A stretch of 64,000 bases of DNA from Pelagomonas calceolata (Eukaryota; Sar; Pelagophyceae; Pelagomonadales; Pelagomonadaceae). The stretch spans positions 496,001-560,000 of the forward strand of contig CAKKNE010000001.1 of assembly GCA_918797485.1 (NCBI GenBank). The letters run 5' to 3'. Shown one piece after another: positions 45,138 through 53,382 of the stretch; within the stretch, counting starts at the first letter, position 1, and every line of letters begins with the position of its first letter. Below the pieces are notes generated by a model. It was not told the DNA's origin and searched no databases. It saw only the letters and a program-made list of their open reading frames with translations. Made by a program: the position numbers and the translations under genes.

Positions 45138-46835
45138 TTATAATTCGAACTTTCGGATCTCCGCGAGGAAGTCCTGGATCGCCTTCCTCAGGGCGTGATT
45201 CGGCATCAGGTGCGTGTGCGACAGCGGGGCTCCCGTCATGGGCGATATCTGCTTGCCCCGGTCGAGCCAGGCCTCGATTTCTCGCCGCTCGTAAGAGTGG
45301 CCGTCGGCGGCGATGACGGGATCTTCCATGGGATCCATCGTTATCGGGCACAAGTACGCGTCTGGAATTTCCAACCGCTGCTGCTTCAAAATCGCCTTCA
45401 GGCGCTCGACCTCGGCCTGGCGCGCCGTGAGCGACGTCTCTAAATCGGCAGCGCGGGCCGCGGCGTCATCGTATGTCTCCTCGTCGACGAGAATTTTTCC
45501 GGGCGGCGGCGGCGGCGCGGCGGCCTCCGGCGATTTCGATTCTTCGAACGCGAGCGGCGCGAGATCGGGCAGGTCGTTCTTCTCTTCGTCGGCCACAGCG
45601 GCGGTGGCCGCACCGCGCCGCTTCTTCTTCTTTTTCCTTTTCCTAGCCTGCTTTTTGGCTCGCGCCGCCGCCTCATCCTCTTCCTCGCGTAGAAGTGCCG
45701 CCGCCGCTCGCTCTGCCGCTTCCTCCTTCTCCCGACTGGTCGCGGCGGGCGCTGGCGCGGGACTGGCGTTCTTCTCCGGCGGCGTACCGTCGGGCGTGAC
45801 GGTTGCACTGGCGCCACCGACGGCCTGGGATTCGAGCAGCGCGACGATGGCCGAGTGGCCTTGATCTTTTGCGATGGACAGTGGCGTCGAACCGTCCTTT
45901 CTCCCCCGATCGATGTCGGCGCCTTTGTCCAGCAACAACCGCACCACGTCGACGTGGCCCTCCTGACAGGCGACGTACAGCGGCGTCGCGCCGTTCTTAT
46001 TCGCCTGATCGACCACCGCGCCTTTCTCCAGCAACAGCCGCGCCACGTCGACGTGGCCCTTCATGCAGGCGACGAACAGCGGCGTCGTACCGTCCTCGGT
46101 CGCCCGATCGACCTTCGCGCCTTTGTCCACCAAGAGCCGCACCGCGTCGACGTGGCACTTCGAGCAGGCGATGATCAGTGGCGTATCGCCTTCCTTGTCC
46201 GCCCGATCGACATCCGCGCCGTTGCCCAGTAACAGCCGCGCCGCGTCGACGTGGCCCCCCTGGCAGGCGATGAATAGCGGCGTTATGCCGTCCTCCATCG
46301 CCCGATTGACCTCCGCGCCTTTATCTAACAAGAGCCGCGCCACGGCGACGTGGCCGTTCTCGCAGGCGATAAACAGCGGTGCCGCACCGTCCTCCATCGC
46401 CCGATCGACCTCCGCACCTTTATCTAACAACAGCCGCGCCGCGTCGACGTGGTCCTCCTGACAGGCGATGAATAGCGGCGTTATGCCGTCCTCGTCCGCC
46501 CGATCGACCTCCGCGCCTTTATCTAACAAGAGCCGCGCCACGGCGACGCGGCCCATCTGGCAGGCGAAGAATAGCGGCGTCGCGCCGTCCTTCATCGCCC
46601 GATCGACCTCCGCGCCGTTGTCAAGCAACAGCTGCGCAGCATCGACGCGGCCATTGTAGCAGGCGAACATCAGCGGCGTCGCACCACTCTGATTCGCGCA
46701 ATCGACCACCGCGCCTTTGTCTAGAATTATCTGCGCCGCGTTGACGCGGCCGTTCTCGCAGGCCAAGTGCAGCAGCGTATTGCCGTCCACGTCCACCCGG
46801 TCGAGCTCCGCGCCTTCGTCGAACAACTGCCGCAT
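45138..46835 (-). CDS. Ankyrin-repeat U-box E3 ubiquitin ligase
   Basis: About 565 aa. Residues 1-330 hold about ten near-identical 33-residue ankyrin repeats (consensus DGATPLFIACQ-GHVDAARLL, LDKGAEVDRA). A Lys-rich coiled linker (KKQARKRKKKKKRRG), acidic stretches and a coiled coil follow. The C terminus is a U-box: IPDAYLCPITMDPMEDPVIA, then GHSYERREIEAWLDRGKQ and SPMTGAPLSHTHLMPNHALR, including the Pro in the E2-contact loop. It would bind substrates through ankyrins and pass ubiquitin from E2. Ankyrin coding continues in frame upstream of the ATG at 46835 to a stop near 46914, so a missing first exon or a non-ATG start is possible. It converges on the glucuronokinase gene (11 bp). Confidence 0.85.
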   Translation of the reverse strand: MRQLFDEGAELDRVDVDGNTLLHLACENGRVNAAQIILDKGAVVDCANQSGATPLMFACYNGRVDAAQLLLDNGAEVDRAMKDGATPLFFACQMGRVAVARLLLDKGAEVDRADEDGITPLFIACQEDHVDAARLLLDKGAEVDRAMEDGAAPLFIACENGHVAVARLLLDKGAEVNRAMEDGITPLFIACQGGHVDAARLLLGNGADVDRADKEGDTPLIIACSKCHVDAVRLLVDKGAKVDRATEDGTTPLFVACMKGHVDVARLLLEKGAVVDQANKNGATPLYVACQEGHVDVVRLLLDKGADIDRGRKDGSTPLSIAKDQGHSAIVALLESQAVGGASATVTPDGTPPEKNASPAPAPAATSREKEEAAERAAAALLREEEDEAAARAKKQARKRKKKKKRRGAATAAVADEEKNDLPDLAPLAFEESKSPEAAAPPPPPGKILVDEETYDDAAARAADLETSLTARQAEVERLKAILKQQRLEIPDAYLCPITMDPMEDPVIAADGHSYERREIEAWLDRGKQISPMTGAPLSHTHLMPNHALRKAIQDFLAEIRKFEL

Positions 46836-47368
46836 CGCGTCCACACGACCCTTTGCGCACGCGGCGAACAGCGCCTTCTGCGGCTGTGTCAGCGCCCGAA
46901 TCGATGGGACCGGATCTCACGCTGGGCAGCCGAATGCTCACGGCAAGGGGGTTTGAGCCCGTCACTAACCGGGGCAGCCTGGTGCCGCTTGCTGCCGCCG
47001 CCAGGGGCCCTTGGTACCTGCCGGAACACCACCAATGGGTTCCAACCCGCAGTCCCGTCGCGTTTTGGCTAGGCTTCTCGTCAAAGGCGCACAATCATGC
47101 GTGTGTTCGGGTATCACGATGCCGCCGACGCAGGCAGCACGGAGTTCTGGAAGGTCTTCAGGGGTGTCGCCCCTTAGAATTGACTCGTGAAGTGAATCGG
47201 CCGCAATCCAAAATCACAAAACGGGTTTCCCCTGGTGCCTCGTCGCGCTTTTTTGCCGCATAAATGCCCTTGGCCCAACAAGACAGGCACGAGGGACAAG
47301 CTCGAACGGCCCTCTGTCGCTGCGCTCGGTAGAAGCGCAATTGGATGCAGCACTGAGACCACACACAG
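46836..47368. promoter_or_regulatory. Divergent intergenic region, about 530 bp
   Basis: The part up to about 46914 keeps the ankyrin frame open on the minus strand (KALFAACAKGRVDA). The rest shows no gene. It must hold promoters for the ankyrin/U-box and proteasome-like genes. Confidence 0.4.
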
Positions 47369-48010
47369 ATGCTGCAGCGCCTCCTAATCGTCGCAGCGGT
47401 AGCACAAGCGCGCCGCGGCGGCGATTTTACGGGCGTGAACTTCGGCATCCGCGGCGCGGACTTTGTGCTGCTCGCGGCCGAGACGGGGCACCGCAAGGGC
47501 CCGCTCCAGTACGCGGCCGACGGGAGCGGCGCGATTAGGAGGGTGGACGCGGGCGCTGTTTTGTCCTGCGTCGGCCACCAGGGCGAGGCGGATGATCTCG
47601 CGGCGTTTTTGAGGGAGTCGCTGACCGCGTACCGCCTGGACGCCGGGAGAAGCTGCCCCTCGAAGGCCATCGCACACTTCCTGCGGCGCGAGATCGCCGA
47701 TCGGCGGCGCACGGACGGCAACACGCCGGAGCTGCGGGCCCTGCTCGGGACCGTGGATGATGAGGGCGCTGCTTTGACTTGGGTCGACGAATCCGGGGCG
47801 CGCGCGGACCTGCCCTACGGCGCGCACGGCGTCGGCGCGCCGCTTGTATTAGGGTTGTTGGACGAGGCGTACTCGCCGTCGCTGAACCGGGACGAGGCCG
47901 TCGATCTGGCCCGGACGTGCCTGGACGTGCTGCGGCGGCGGTACGCGCTCGCGGTGGACGCGGCGCGGATCGTTGTTTTGGACGCGACGACTTGTCGGGA
48001 GGTAACTTAG
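47369..48010 (+). CDS. Proteasome beta-type (PSMB2-like) subunit with a leader peptide
   Basis: A 213-residue Ntn-hydrolase-fold protein. GVNFGIRGADFVLLAAET, VLSCVGHQGEADDLAAFL, GHGVGAPLVLGLLDE-like (AHGVGAPLVLGLLDEAYSP) and DEAVDLARTCLDVLRRR align with the non-catalytic beta4 (PSMB2) subunit. Odd points: a hydrophobic signal-like N terminus (MLQRLLIVAAVAQARRGGD) precedes the point where normal PSMB2 starts, and the sequence is quite divergent. It may be a lineage-specific paralogue, a signal-bearing subunit copy, or the true beta4 with an unusual prosequence. The catalytic Thr is absent, as expected for beta4. Confidence 0.75.
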   Translation: MLQRLLIVAAVAQARRGGDFTGVNFGIRGADFVLLAAETGHRKGPLQYAADGSGAIRRVDAGAVLSCVGHQGEADDLAAFLRESLTAYRLDAGRSCPSKAIAHFLRREIADRRRTDGNTPELRALLGTVDDEGAALTWVDESGARADLPYGAHGVGAPLVLGLLDEAYSPSLNRDEAVDLARTCLDVLRRRYALAVDAARIVVLDATTCREVT

Positions 48011-48083
48011 AGTATGTAGGGTGAGTACTAGCTTACCCGGGGACGTGGCAGGGGGCAAAAGGGGGAAAACTTGACGAGCGGAA

Positions 48084-48907
48084 TCACGACTGCTTCATCG
48101 AGATCTCCTTCACCATCACCTCGAGCATAGCGACGCCGATGACCTCCTCCGGCGGCGACGAGTCGCCGCGCTCGCCGCAGAATGCGTAGCCGCGGCACTT
48201 GACCGTACGAATGATCTTCTTGTCCTCGATGGCGTCGTCGGCGGCCGTGAACGTCATGCCGCGGTCGGTGCCCGCGTCGTAGGCCTTGAGGTCCATCGTG
48301 ATCGAATCCCTCCACTCGCCGGTGTTGTGGTCGCAGAGGTCGAGGGAAGCGACGCCAGAGAACCAGTCGGGCGACGGCGCGACCATAGAAATAACCGTGA
48401 GCTGGTCGTTCATGGAGTCGGCCGTGAGTTCGATCATCATTTCCGTGGGAGGGCCATCGCGCTGGAAGACGGGCCCGGCCGCGCGGGCCGAGCTCAGATA
48501 CATGTCGTTGTCGAGCTCCTCGAGCAGGGGTGCCGGATTGCCCGTCTCCGCGACTTCCTGGACTCCCGGCGTCGCGAGGCCCTTGCGGTACCAAAAGGCA
48601 TCGTAGGTCTTGTGCGTCGCGCCGACGAGCGGCGACCTGTGTGGAAATCAAATTTTACGGCGCGTTCGCTGGATCGTCGCGTCGTCCTCCACGCCCTGGT
48701 TGATTTCCACTCAGGCGGCGACCAGTGCGCGTTCTCCGGGTAGTCCACCGGGAAGTTCTCGGCCGTCCACTGGCCCGTGAACTTGACTTGATACGTAGCC
48801 GTGCCCTCGCAGCGCATCTGGAGGAGGTCACCGGGCACGCACTGGTCACCGCCGGTCTTAGCGGCGGCGGCGCGCGAGAGCATCAGGGCGATAACGAGCT
48901 TCTGCAT
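48084..48907 (-). CDS. Secreted spondin-N-domain protein (two exons)
   Basis: A 245-residue secreted protein. Exon 1 (48907-48723) has a signal peptide (MQKLVIALMLSRAAAA), then YQVKFTGQWTAENFPVDYP. Exon 2 (48636-48084) gives SPLVGATHKTYDAFWYRKG, then MVAPSPDWFSGVASLDLCD and TMDLKAYDAGTDRGMTF. This is the spondin-N fold (F-x-G-W...HWSPLVGATH...APSPDWFVG), a calcium-linked extracellular domain in animal F-spondin and some bacterial and algal proteins. The 86-bp intron is an introner between perfect GTCGCCGC repeats; using the first GT yields NAHW-SPLVGATH exactly. Confidence 0.9.
48637..48714 (+). mobile_element. Introner element, 78 bp, with perfect 8-bp target duplication
   Basis: Ends CTGTGTGGAAATCAAA and GGTTGATTTCCACTCAG. 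Flanks are GCGGCGAC on the plus strand on both sides (48629-48636, 48715-48722). The element runs antisense to the spondin-N gene. Confidence 0.92.
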
Positions 48908-49238
48908 TGTGCGGTAATTTGTGCCTGCGGAACGGATCGTGAGTGCCGGTATATCGAGTCGCGCGCGCGACTCGATTGCTGTGGAGGATGAGGGCTGTCT
49001 TGTTGCAAAATGCTGCGCGACGCCTCGAATGCGTGAGCCGTCTGCTCTTCGGTGCTTCGTGTGATACGTGACGGCGGGGCGAGGACGATTCATGAATGGC
49101 GCGCCGGTCGACGCGTTTGAAAGCTGAGGGCTAAGTGCTATGTTTTGCTCTTGTCTTCCCTGGGCTCATCCTGGGCGCGCCGTCGACGCGACGTGTGCTA
49201 GACTTATTTTGTACTTACATAATCTCTTGGTGTTCACA
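48908..49238. other. Intergenic, 331 bp, no gene seen
   Basis: Lies between two minus-strand genes. It has GCGCGCGACTCGATTGC blocks near 48959 and a CGCGCCGTCGACGCGACG block at 49177 resembling the interior of introners. No motif copy or ORF is supported. Confidence 0.4.
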
Positions 49239-49856
49239 TCAGGCGCGCACGTCGCGGACCATGGTCGGAGGTTCAGTGGCGAGGCAGTCGACGAGGCGGC
49301 CGCCGGGCCCGGGCGCGAGGCAGTGCACGACGGCCCCGGGCACGGCGAGGCAGGCCTGGAGCGAGGGGCACCTTCTGTCCCTCTCCTCCTCGCCGCGCTC
49401 CCGGCGGCGCTCGAGGCACCGCGTGATCAGTAAAGACGCGACGCCCAGCGACGGCTCGGGCGCCTGCGGCGTCGTGTTTGTCCGTTCTTGGAGGACCCGG
49501 CCCAATTCTCTCTTCAGCTCCTCGACCTCGCGCCGCAGCCGCGCGGCCTCGTCCGGGAAGGCCGGCGCCGCGGCCACGGGCTGCGCCGCCACGAGCGACT
49601 CGAGCACCGACCGCTGGACGCGCGGGTCCCGGGCGAGCGCCGCGCCGCGGTTGATCACAGCGTCGGCCTCGACATTCTCTCTCTCCTCACCCTCCATGCT
49701 GTCGGGCAGGCCGATCTCCTGCTTGAGCTCGCTCGTCGCGGTCGCGATCTCGGCGTCGTCAACGAGGGCGTCGGTCTGGTCGATGAGGGTCCAGCCGCCG
49801 GCGGTCGGTGGGGCGGCGTCTCCCGTACTGGGCCGGCGCATGTAGATGGCGGACAT
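49239..49856 (-). CDS. Small coiled-coil protein, unknown
   Basis: A 205-residue protein. The first 90 residues are polar with acidic patches. A coiled coil runs about 103-122 (EAARLRREVEELKRELGRVL). The last 60 residues hold several Cys and a Pro/Gly-rich end. No domain was recognised. The ATG at 49856 is the first in frame. The codon pattern is normal for the window, but support is only compositional. Confidence 0.5.
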   Translation of the reverse strand: MSAIYMRRPSTGDAAPPTAGGWTLIDQTDALVDDAEIATATSELKQEIGLPDSMEGEERENVEADAVINRGAALARDPRVQRSVLESLVAAQPVAAAPAFPDEAARLRREVEELKRELGRVLQERTNTTPQAPEPSLGVASLLITRCLERRRERGEEERDRRCPSLQACLAVPGAVVHCLAPGPGGRLVDCLATEPPTMVRDVRA

Positions 49857-50407
49857 TGTAGGTGTGCCGGGTCGACTCGGGTCGCCGGAACGCGCTGGTC
49901 ACCAAAAGAGAGGGTGTGAGGTGACGACGCGGCGGCGGCGCGGCGGTGGCGTCGCGGCGGCGGCGCCTAAGTTAAACTAACTAAGGGCCCCTCGCGCTCC
50001 GAGGTCGTTCTCACAGCTGCTTCTTTTGGCCACCTAGGTCTGCGCACACAGGGCCGATTTAAATACGGAGTTCACAGAGCGAAAGCTGAAGTCCCAGAGC
50101 TACTCCACAGCCCTTCTTGTCACTTCTAGCCCTTCACGTGAGCCGCTGTGGACAGCGCACCTTCAGGAGAGCTACTCAAGATGGCCGCGCTACGCGCGCA
50201 CATCGCCGAACCCACCCACCCCTCCCGAAGCCGTCGCGAGCGAGCCTTGAGGCGTCGCGTCGACGGGCCTTGTTGTGTTGTTCGGCGCCGGGGCGCGGAC
50301 GCAGCGCGTCCGCCGCGCCGCGAGAGAGAGAGAAAACTACGCCGCGCCGCGAGAAGAGAGAGAGAAAACTAAGAAAATTAATTGGGCGGCCCATCATCAG
50401 CAGCGCC
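49857..50407. other. Intergenic, 551 bp, with a tandem purine-rich duplication
   Basis: Lies between two minus-strand genes. Near 50311-50371 a unit starting CGCCGCGCCGCGAGA and ending GAGAGAAAACTA occurs twice in tandem (29 and 32 bp), 35 bp past the stop of the 50.4-kb gene. On that gene's strand this is a CT-rich tract, perhaps part of its 3' end signal. No other gene was seen. Confidence 0.5.
50311..50371. repeat. Tandem duplication, GA-rich
   Basis: Two copies of a 29-32 bp unit (CGCCGCGCCGCGAGA...GAAAACTA) head to tail. Confidence 0.75.
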
Positions 50408-50876
50408 TCACGTCGTCAGGCAGATGACGACCATCAACGCCGCCGACGCGACGTAGTTCAGCGCCTTGTGGCCCGCGGTGAAGGCCTCCGGCGGCGAGCT
50501 GAAGGGCGGGAAGATCGTCGTGATCAGGCCCTTGGGCAAAATCCAAAAAACGGGGACGCTCGGGTCCGCGAGGTGCGCCTCGGACATCTGGACTTGCGCG
50601 ACGGCGGCCTCGTCCTCGGGCTGGTGGTTCAGGCGCGGCGTCGGCAGGAGCGCCTCGACCATCGAGGGCGGGAAGAAGTAGAAGATGGGCGCCTGCGTCG
50701 ATGGCGTGATGCGGGGAGAGCGCGCCGCGGCGGCAGCGCGTGGGGATGGCGCGTCGCTCTGATGGCGTGATGTGGGGGACGCTGTACTATACGTTCGGGT
50801 CCCGCACCATGGTCTCGTCCTCGTCCTCCTCCGCGGCGCCGCGGCCGAACCAGGCCTTGAGGCCTTTCAGGGACAT
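50408..50876 (-). CDS. Small tail-anchored membrane protein, unknown (two exons)
   Basis: A 112-residue product. Exon 1 (50876-50793) reads MSLKGLKAWFGRGAAEEDED and ends MVRDPN. Exon 2 (50692-50408) begins APIFYFFPPSMVEALL, then a polar middle, VPVFWILPKGLITTIFPPF and a final helix NYVASAALMVVICL four residues from the end. The C-terminal helix suggests a tail-anchored protein. The family is not recognised. The 100-bp intron (50693-50792) starts GTATAG and ends CGACGCAG; keeping it would stop translation after three more residues, so splicing is likely. Confidence 0.6.
50693..50792 (-). mobile_element. Second-family introner-like intron in the 50.4-kb gene
   Basis: Contains two direct copies of a block near CATCACGCCATC: one ends at the acceptor (CATCACGCCATCGACGCAG), the other lies about 60 bp upstream (CATCACGCCATCAGAGC). 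No 8-bp flank repeat was found, so origin by insertion is only suspected. Confidence 0.45.
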
Positions 50877-51012
50877 TTTTAGTTCCCTCCGGTGCTGCAA
50901 GCTGGGAGACGCCTTCCTGCGGCGCTGGAGAAGCTGCCAACGGTGTTAAACGACAATTCTATCGGCTGCGTGCGCGCTCCCAAGCCAAAAACCTACCTCG
51001 GCGCTCTTGGAG

Positions 51013-51036
51013 GCTAGTATGTCAATCGACTCTAGG
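51013..51036 (+). repeat. CTAG motif copy 10
   Basis: GCTAGTATGTCAATCGACTC followed by TAGG, 138 bp before the carboxypeptidase ATG. The closing palindrome is imperfect. Confidence 0.45.
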
Positions 51037-51173
51037 TCTGTGCTCGGGCTGAACCACGCCGTTCTCTGACGTACAAATAGCAAAAAGACTCTTAGCACAC
51101 CTCCCAAGATCACTCTGGGACGCTGTTGCTGCCGCGCGCCGAAGCAACTGCTCGAAACGCCCAATAATTGGCC

Positions 51174-52631
51174 ATGCTCTCCGCACTGCATTGTGCTCTC
51201 ACGGCCGTCCTGCTGGCCACGACGAATACGGGTCTCGCGGCCGCCGCGCGGGTCGCCGCGCGCGACACGCCGGCCTACGAAAAGGACGAGGTCAAGGCAC
51301 TCCCCGGCTGGGACCACGCGCTGCCGTCGCGCCACTTCTCGGGCTACCTACAAGCGTCGCCTACGAAGCGCCTGCACTACTACCTCGTCCAAAGTGAAGG
51401 TGACTGGAATAAGGACCCGGTGGTATTATGGTTCAACGGCGGTCCGGGTTGCTCAAGCCTGGACGGCTTCCTCTACGAGCACGGTCCGTTCCGCGTGCAG
51501 TACGACGGCAAGGAAGCCTCGCTCGCCCGCTTCGACTATGCCTGGTCCAAGCTCGCGACGATGGTCTACATAGAAGCGCCGTGCGGCGTCGGATTCTCCT
51601 ATTCTACCGCAAAAAACACGAAGCGCGATTACAACGCTACTGATGATACGGCAGCATTGGATAATCTCGCGGCGGTCGAATCGCTCTTCGACAAGTTCCC
51701 GAAGCTTAGAAGCAGAGATTTGTACATCACTGGCGAGAGCTACGCTGGCATCTACGTCCCGACGCTCGCCGAGGCGATTGTGGCCAAGGGAGCCGCCTAC
51801 ACGGGCGCGAAACTAAAAGGCATCGCCGTGGGCAACGGCTGCTCGGGCTCCGAGATCGGCATCTGCGCCTTTGGGAGAAGCACGCAGGGCTCCTTCTACA
51901 CCACCAAATTCCTGCTGTCGAGCGGCTTCGCTCCGGAGACCCTGAAGGACGACCTGCGCGCGGCCTGCGCGGCGGACTTTTCTACGTGGGCCCAAGGTGG
52001 CCCCGTCTCGGACGGCTGCTCATCAAAAGTCGACGAGCTCGGGGCGTTGACGAAGGACCTCGATACGTATTGTGTGTACTGCGACTGCCCGGAAAAACCG
52101 AATCCCATCGACGACGACGACTACGCGACGCGCGGCCAGATGCAGCTCGCGACGCCCACCATCGGCACGACGGCCTGCGTCAACACCTACGAGGCCTCAG
52201 CTTACCTGAATCGAGCTGACGTGCGGAAGGCGTTGCACGTCGAGGCCGCAGGCGTGAAGAACTGGATGGTCTGCGGTAGCGCCGAGGGCTGGCAGTACAC
52301 GTCCACGCGCCCGAATTTGCCAAGAGACACGTACCCGAAGCTCAAACATTTAGATGTCCTGATCTACAACGGCGACTGGGACGCGTGCGTGCCGTACACG
52401 GACAACGAGGCGTGGACGCTATCGATGGGATACCCTATCACGAAGCCGTGGCACCCCTGGGAATATAAAGACGGGCCGTACCAGCAAATTGGCGGCTACG
52501 CGATAGAGTTTGACGTGCCGGGGCGCTTCGTGTTCACGACCGTCCGCGGCGGCCGCCACGAGGTGCCGGAGACGGCGCCGGACCGCGCCTTCGAGATGCT
52601 CAAGCGCTTCCTGAACGGGGAGAAGTTCTAG
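51174..52631 (+). CDS. Serine carboxypeptidase (S10 family)
   Basis: A 485-residue lysosomal/vacuolar or secreted carboxypeptidase. A signal peptide (MLSALHCALTAVLLATTNTG) is followed by HYYLVQSEGDW, PVVLWFNGGPGCSSLDG (the substrate-binding S10 motif), YIEAPCGVGFSYS, the nucleophile Ser in ITGESYAGIYVPTLAEAI, the catalytic Asp in YNGDWDACVPYTDNEAW and the catalytic His in RGGRHEVPETAP. All triad members are present, so activity is expected. Many Cys residues suit disulfides. The start is the ATG at 51174. It converges on the 52.7-kb gene (54 bp). Confidence 0.95.
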   Translation: MLSALHCALTAVLLATTNTGLAAAARVAARDTPAYEKDEVKALPGWDHALPSRHFSGYLQASPTKRLHYYLVQSEGDWNKDPVVLWFNGGPGCSSLDGFLYEHGPFRVQYDGKEASLARFDYAWSKLATMVYIEAPCGVGFSYSTAKNTKRDYNATDDTAALDNLAAVESLFDKFPKLRSRDLYITGESYAGIYVPTLAEAIVAKGAAYTGAKLKGIAVGNGCSGSEIGICAFGRSTQGSFYTTKFLLSSGFAPETLKDDLRAACAADFSTWAQGGPVSDGCSSKVDELGALTKDLDTYCVYCDCPEKPNPIDDDDYATRGQMQLATPTIGTTACVNTYEASAYLNRADVRKALHVEAAGVKNWMVCGSAEGWQYTSTRPNLPRDTYPKLKHLDVLIYNGDWDACVPYTDNEAWTLSMGYPITKPWHPWEYKDGPYQQIGGYAIEFDVPGRFVFTTVRGGRHEVPETAPDRAFEMLKRFLNGEKF

Positions 52632-52685
52632 CCGTCCTGTGATAAGTGATGTATATACTAGTACGTTAGTCTGGGGGAGGGGTCT

Positions 52686-53073
52686 CTACTTCTTCGCCTC
52701 GGCGACGGCCCTGGCGCGGATGGCGCGGTTCTTCTCGTCGACGCTCATCGGCTTGACGGCCACCGCCGGCGCCATCGGCGCTCCCGGCCCGGCTCCACCA
52801 ATGAGCACGGAATTGGAGGGCGTTTTCATCACGCGCGACTCGCGGCGGTCGCTGTCCTCGCTGTGGATCATCGACTCCGTTCTCGTTTTCGAGAGGCGCT
52901 TCTGGAAGGCCTCTTCCGCCTGCTCCTCGTGCCACGCGAAGTAGAAGCTTGCGGCCATGGCAGCCAAAGTTACGATGGCGGCACAGGCCACGGCCAGGAA
53001 CGTACCGAAGGGCAGCCGCTGCCCCGTCGCGTAGTGCGTCTTGCTGTAGTCCACATCTTTGCGGACGCGACAC
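52686..53073 (-). CDS. Single-pass membrane protein, 3' exon only
   Basis: The last exon codes for about 129 residues: DVDYSKTHYATGQRLPFG, then one membrane helix (TFLAVACAAIVTLAAMAASFYF), a charged coil (WHEEQAEEAFQKRLSKTRTE) and a basic end (RARAVAEAKK). The family is unknown. In this frame there is no ATG before the helix. An introner end with its CCACACAG acceptor sits exactly at the 5' edge (53074), so a first exon must lie upstream. I could not find it: no ATG with a fitting donor occurs on this strand in the 300 bp beyond, apart from an ATG followed at once by a stop. The gene may have a distant first exon or have lost it. Confidence 0.6.
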
Positions 53074-53110
53074 CTGTGTGGAAATCAAACGGTGAGTTAG
53101 GTTACATGGG
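53074..53110 (-). mobile_element. Solo introner end
   Basis: CTGTGTGGAAATCAAACGGT with GAGTTAGGTT after it matches the end of the kinesin introner, but no partner end (TTGATTTCCACACAG) occurs in the next 300 bp. The flank on the exon side is CGCGACAC. The other half is either deleted or too decayed to see. Confidence 0.7.
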
Positions 53111-53382
53111 CCGAGTTTTCTAAGCCAAGTTTCGAGCTCTATCGGGCGTTGCGCGAGAGCGGCGCGGCCAAGGCTTCAGTCGTTACGTCCTGACGCGCGT
53201 CTGAGCGCGGCGAGGTCGCGAGTCTCGCGATCGCGGCTGCCAAAAGCACTGGCCAAGCAACTCTGGGCTAAATGATGTAGACACACTAGCACTCTTCTTG
53301 CGGTCTCTACCGGGTCGAGGATACGGGTCGAGGAAGGAACGAACCAAGAGAAAATGCAACAAAAACAATTACCACTCACAAA
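53111..53382. other. Gap between introner end and next gene
   Basis: Should contain the first exon of the 52.7-kb gene if it is intact. A motif copy lies at 53274-53290. No open frame with an ATG fits the missing exon. Confidence 0.4.
53274..53290 (-). repeat. CTAG motif copy 11
   Basis: On the minus strand, GCTAGTGTGTCTACATC; upstream of the minus-strand 52.7-kb gene. Confidence 0.45.

Noticed and set aside
45855-46900. Regularly spaced 99-bp repeats as a CRISPR-like array
   Set aside because: They are in-frame ankyrin repeats of a eukaryotic protein; the spacing is the 33-residue ankyrin period.
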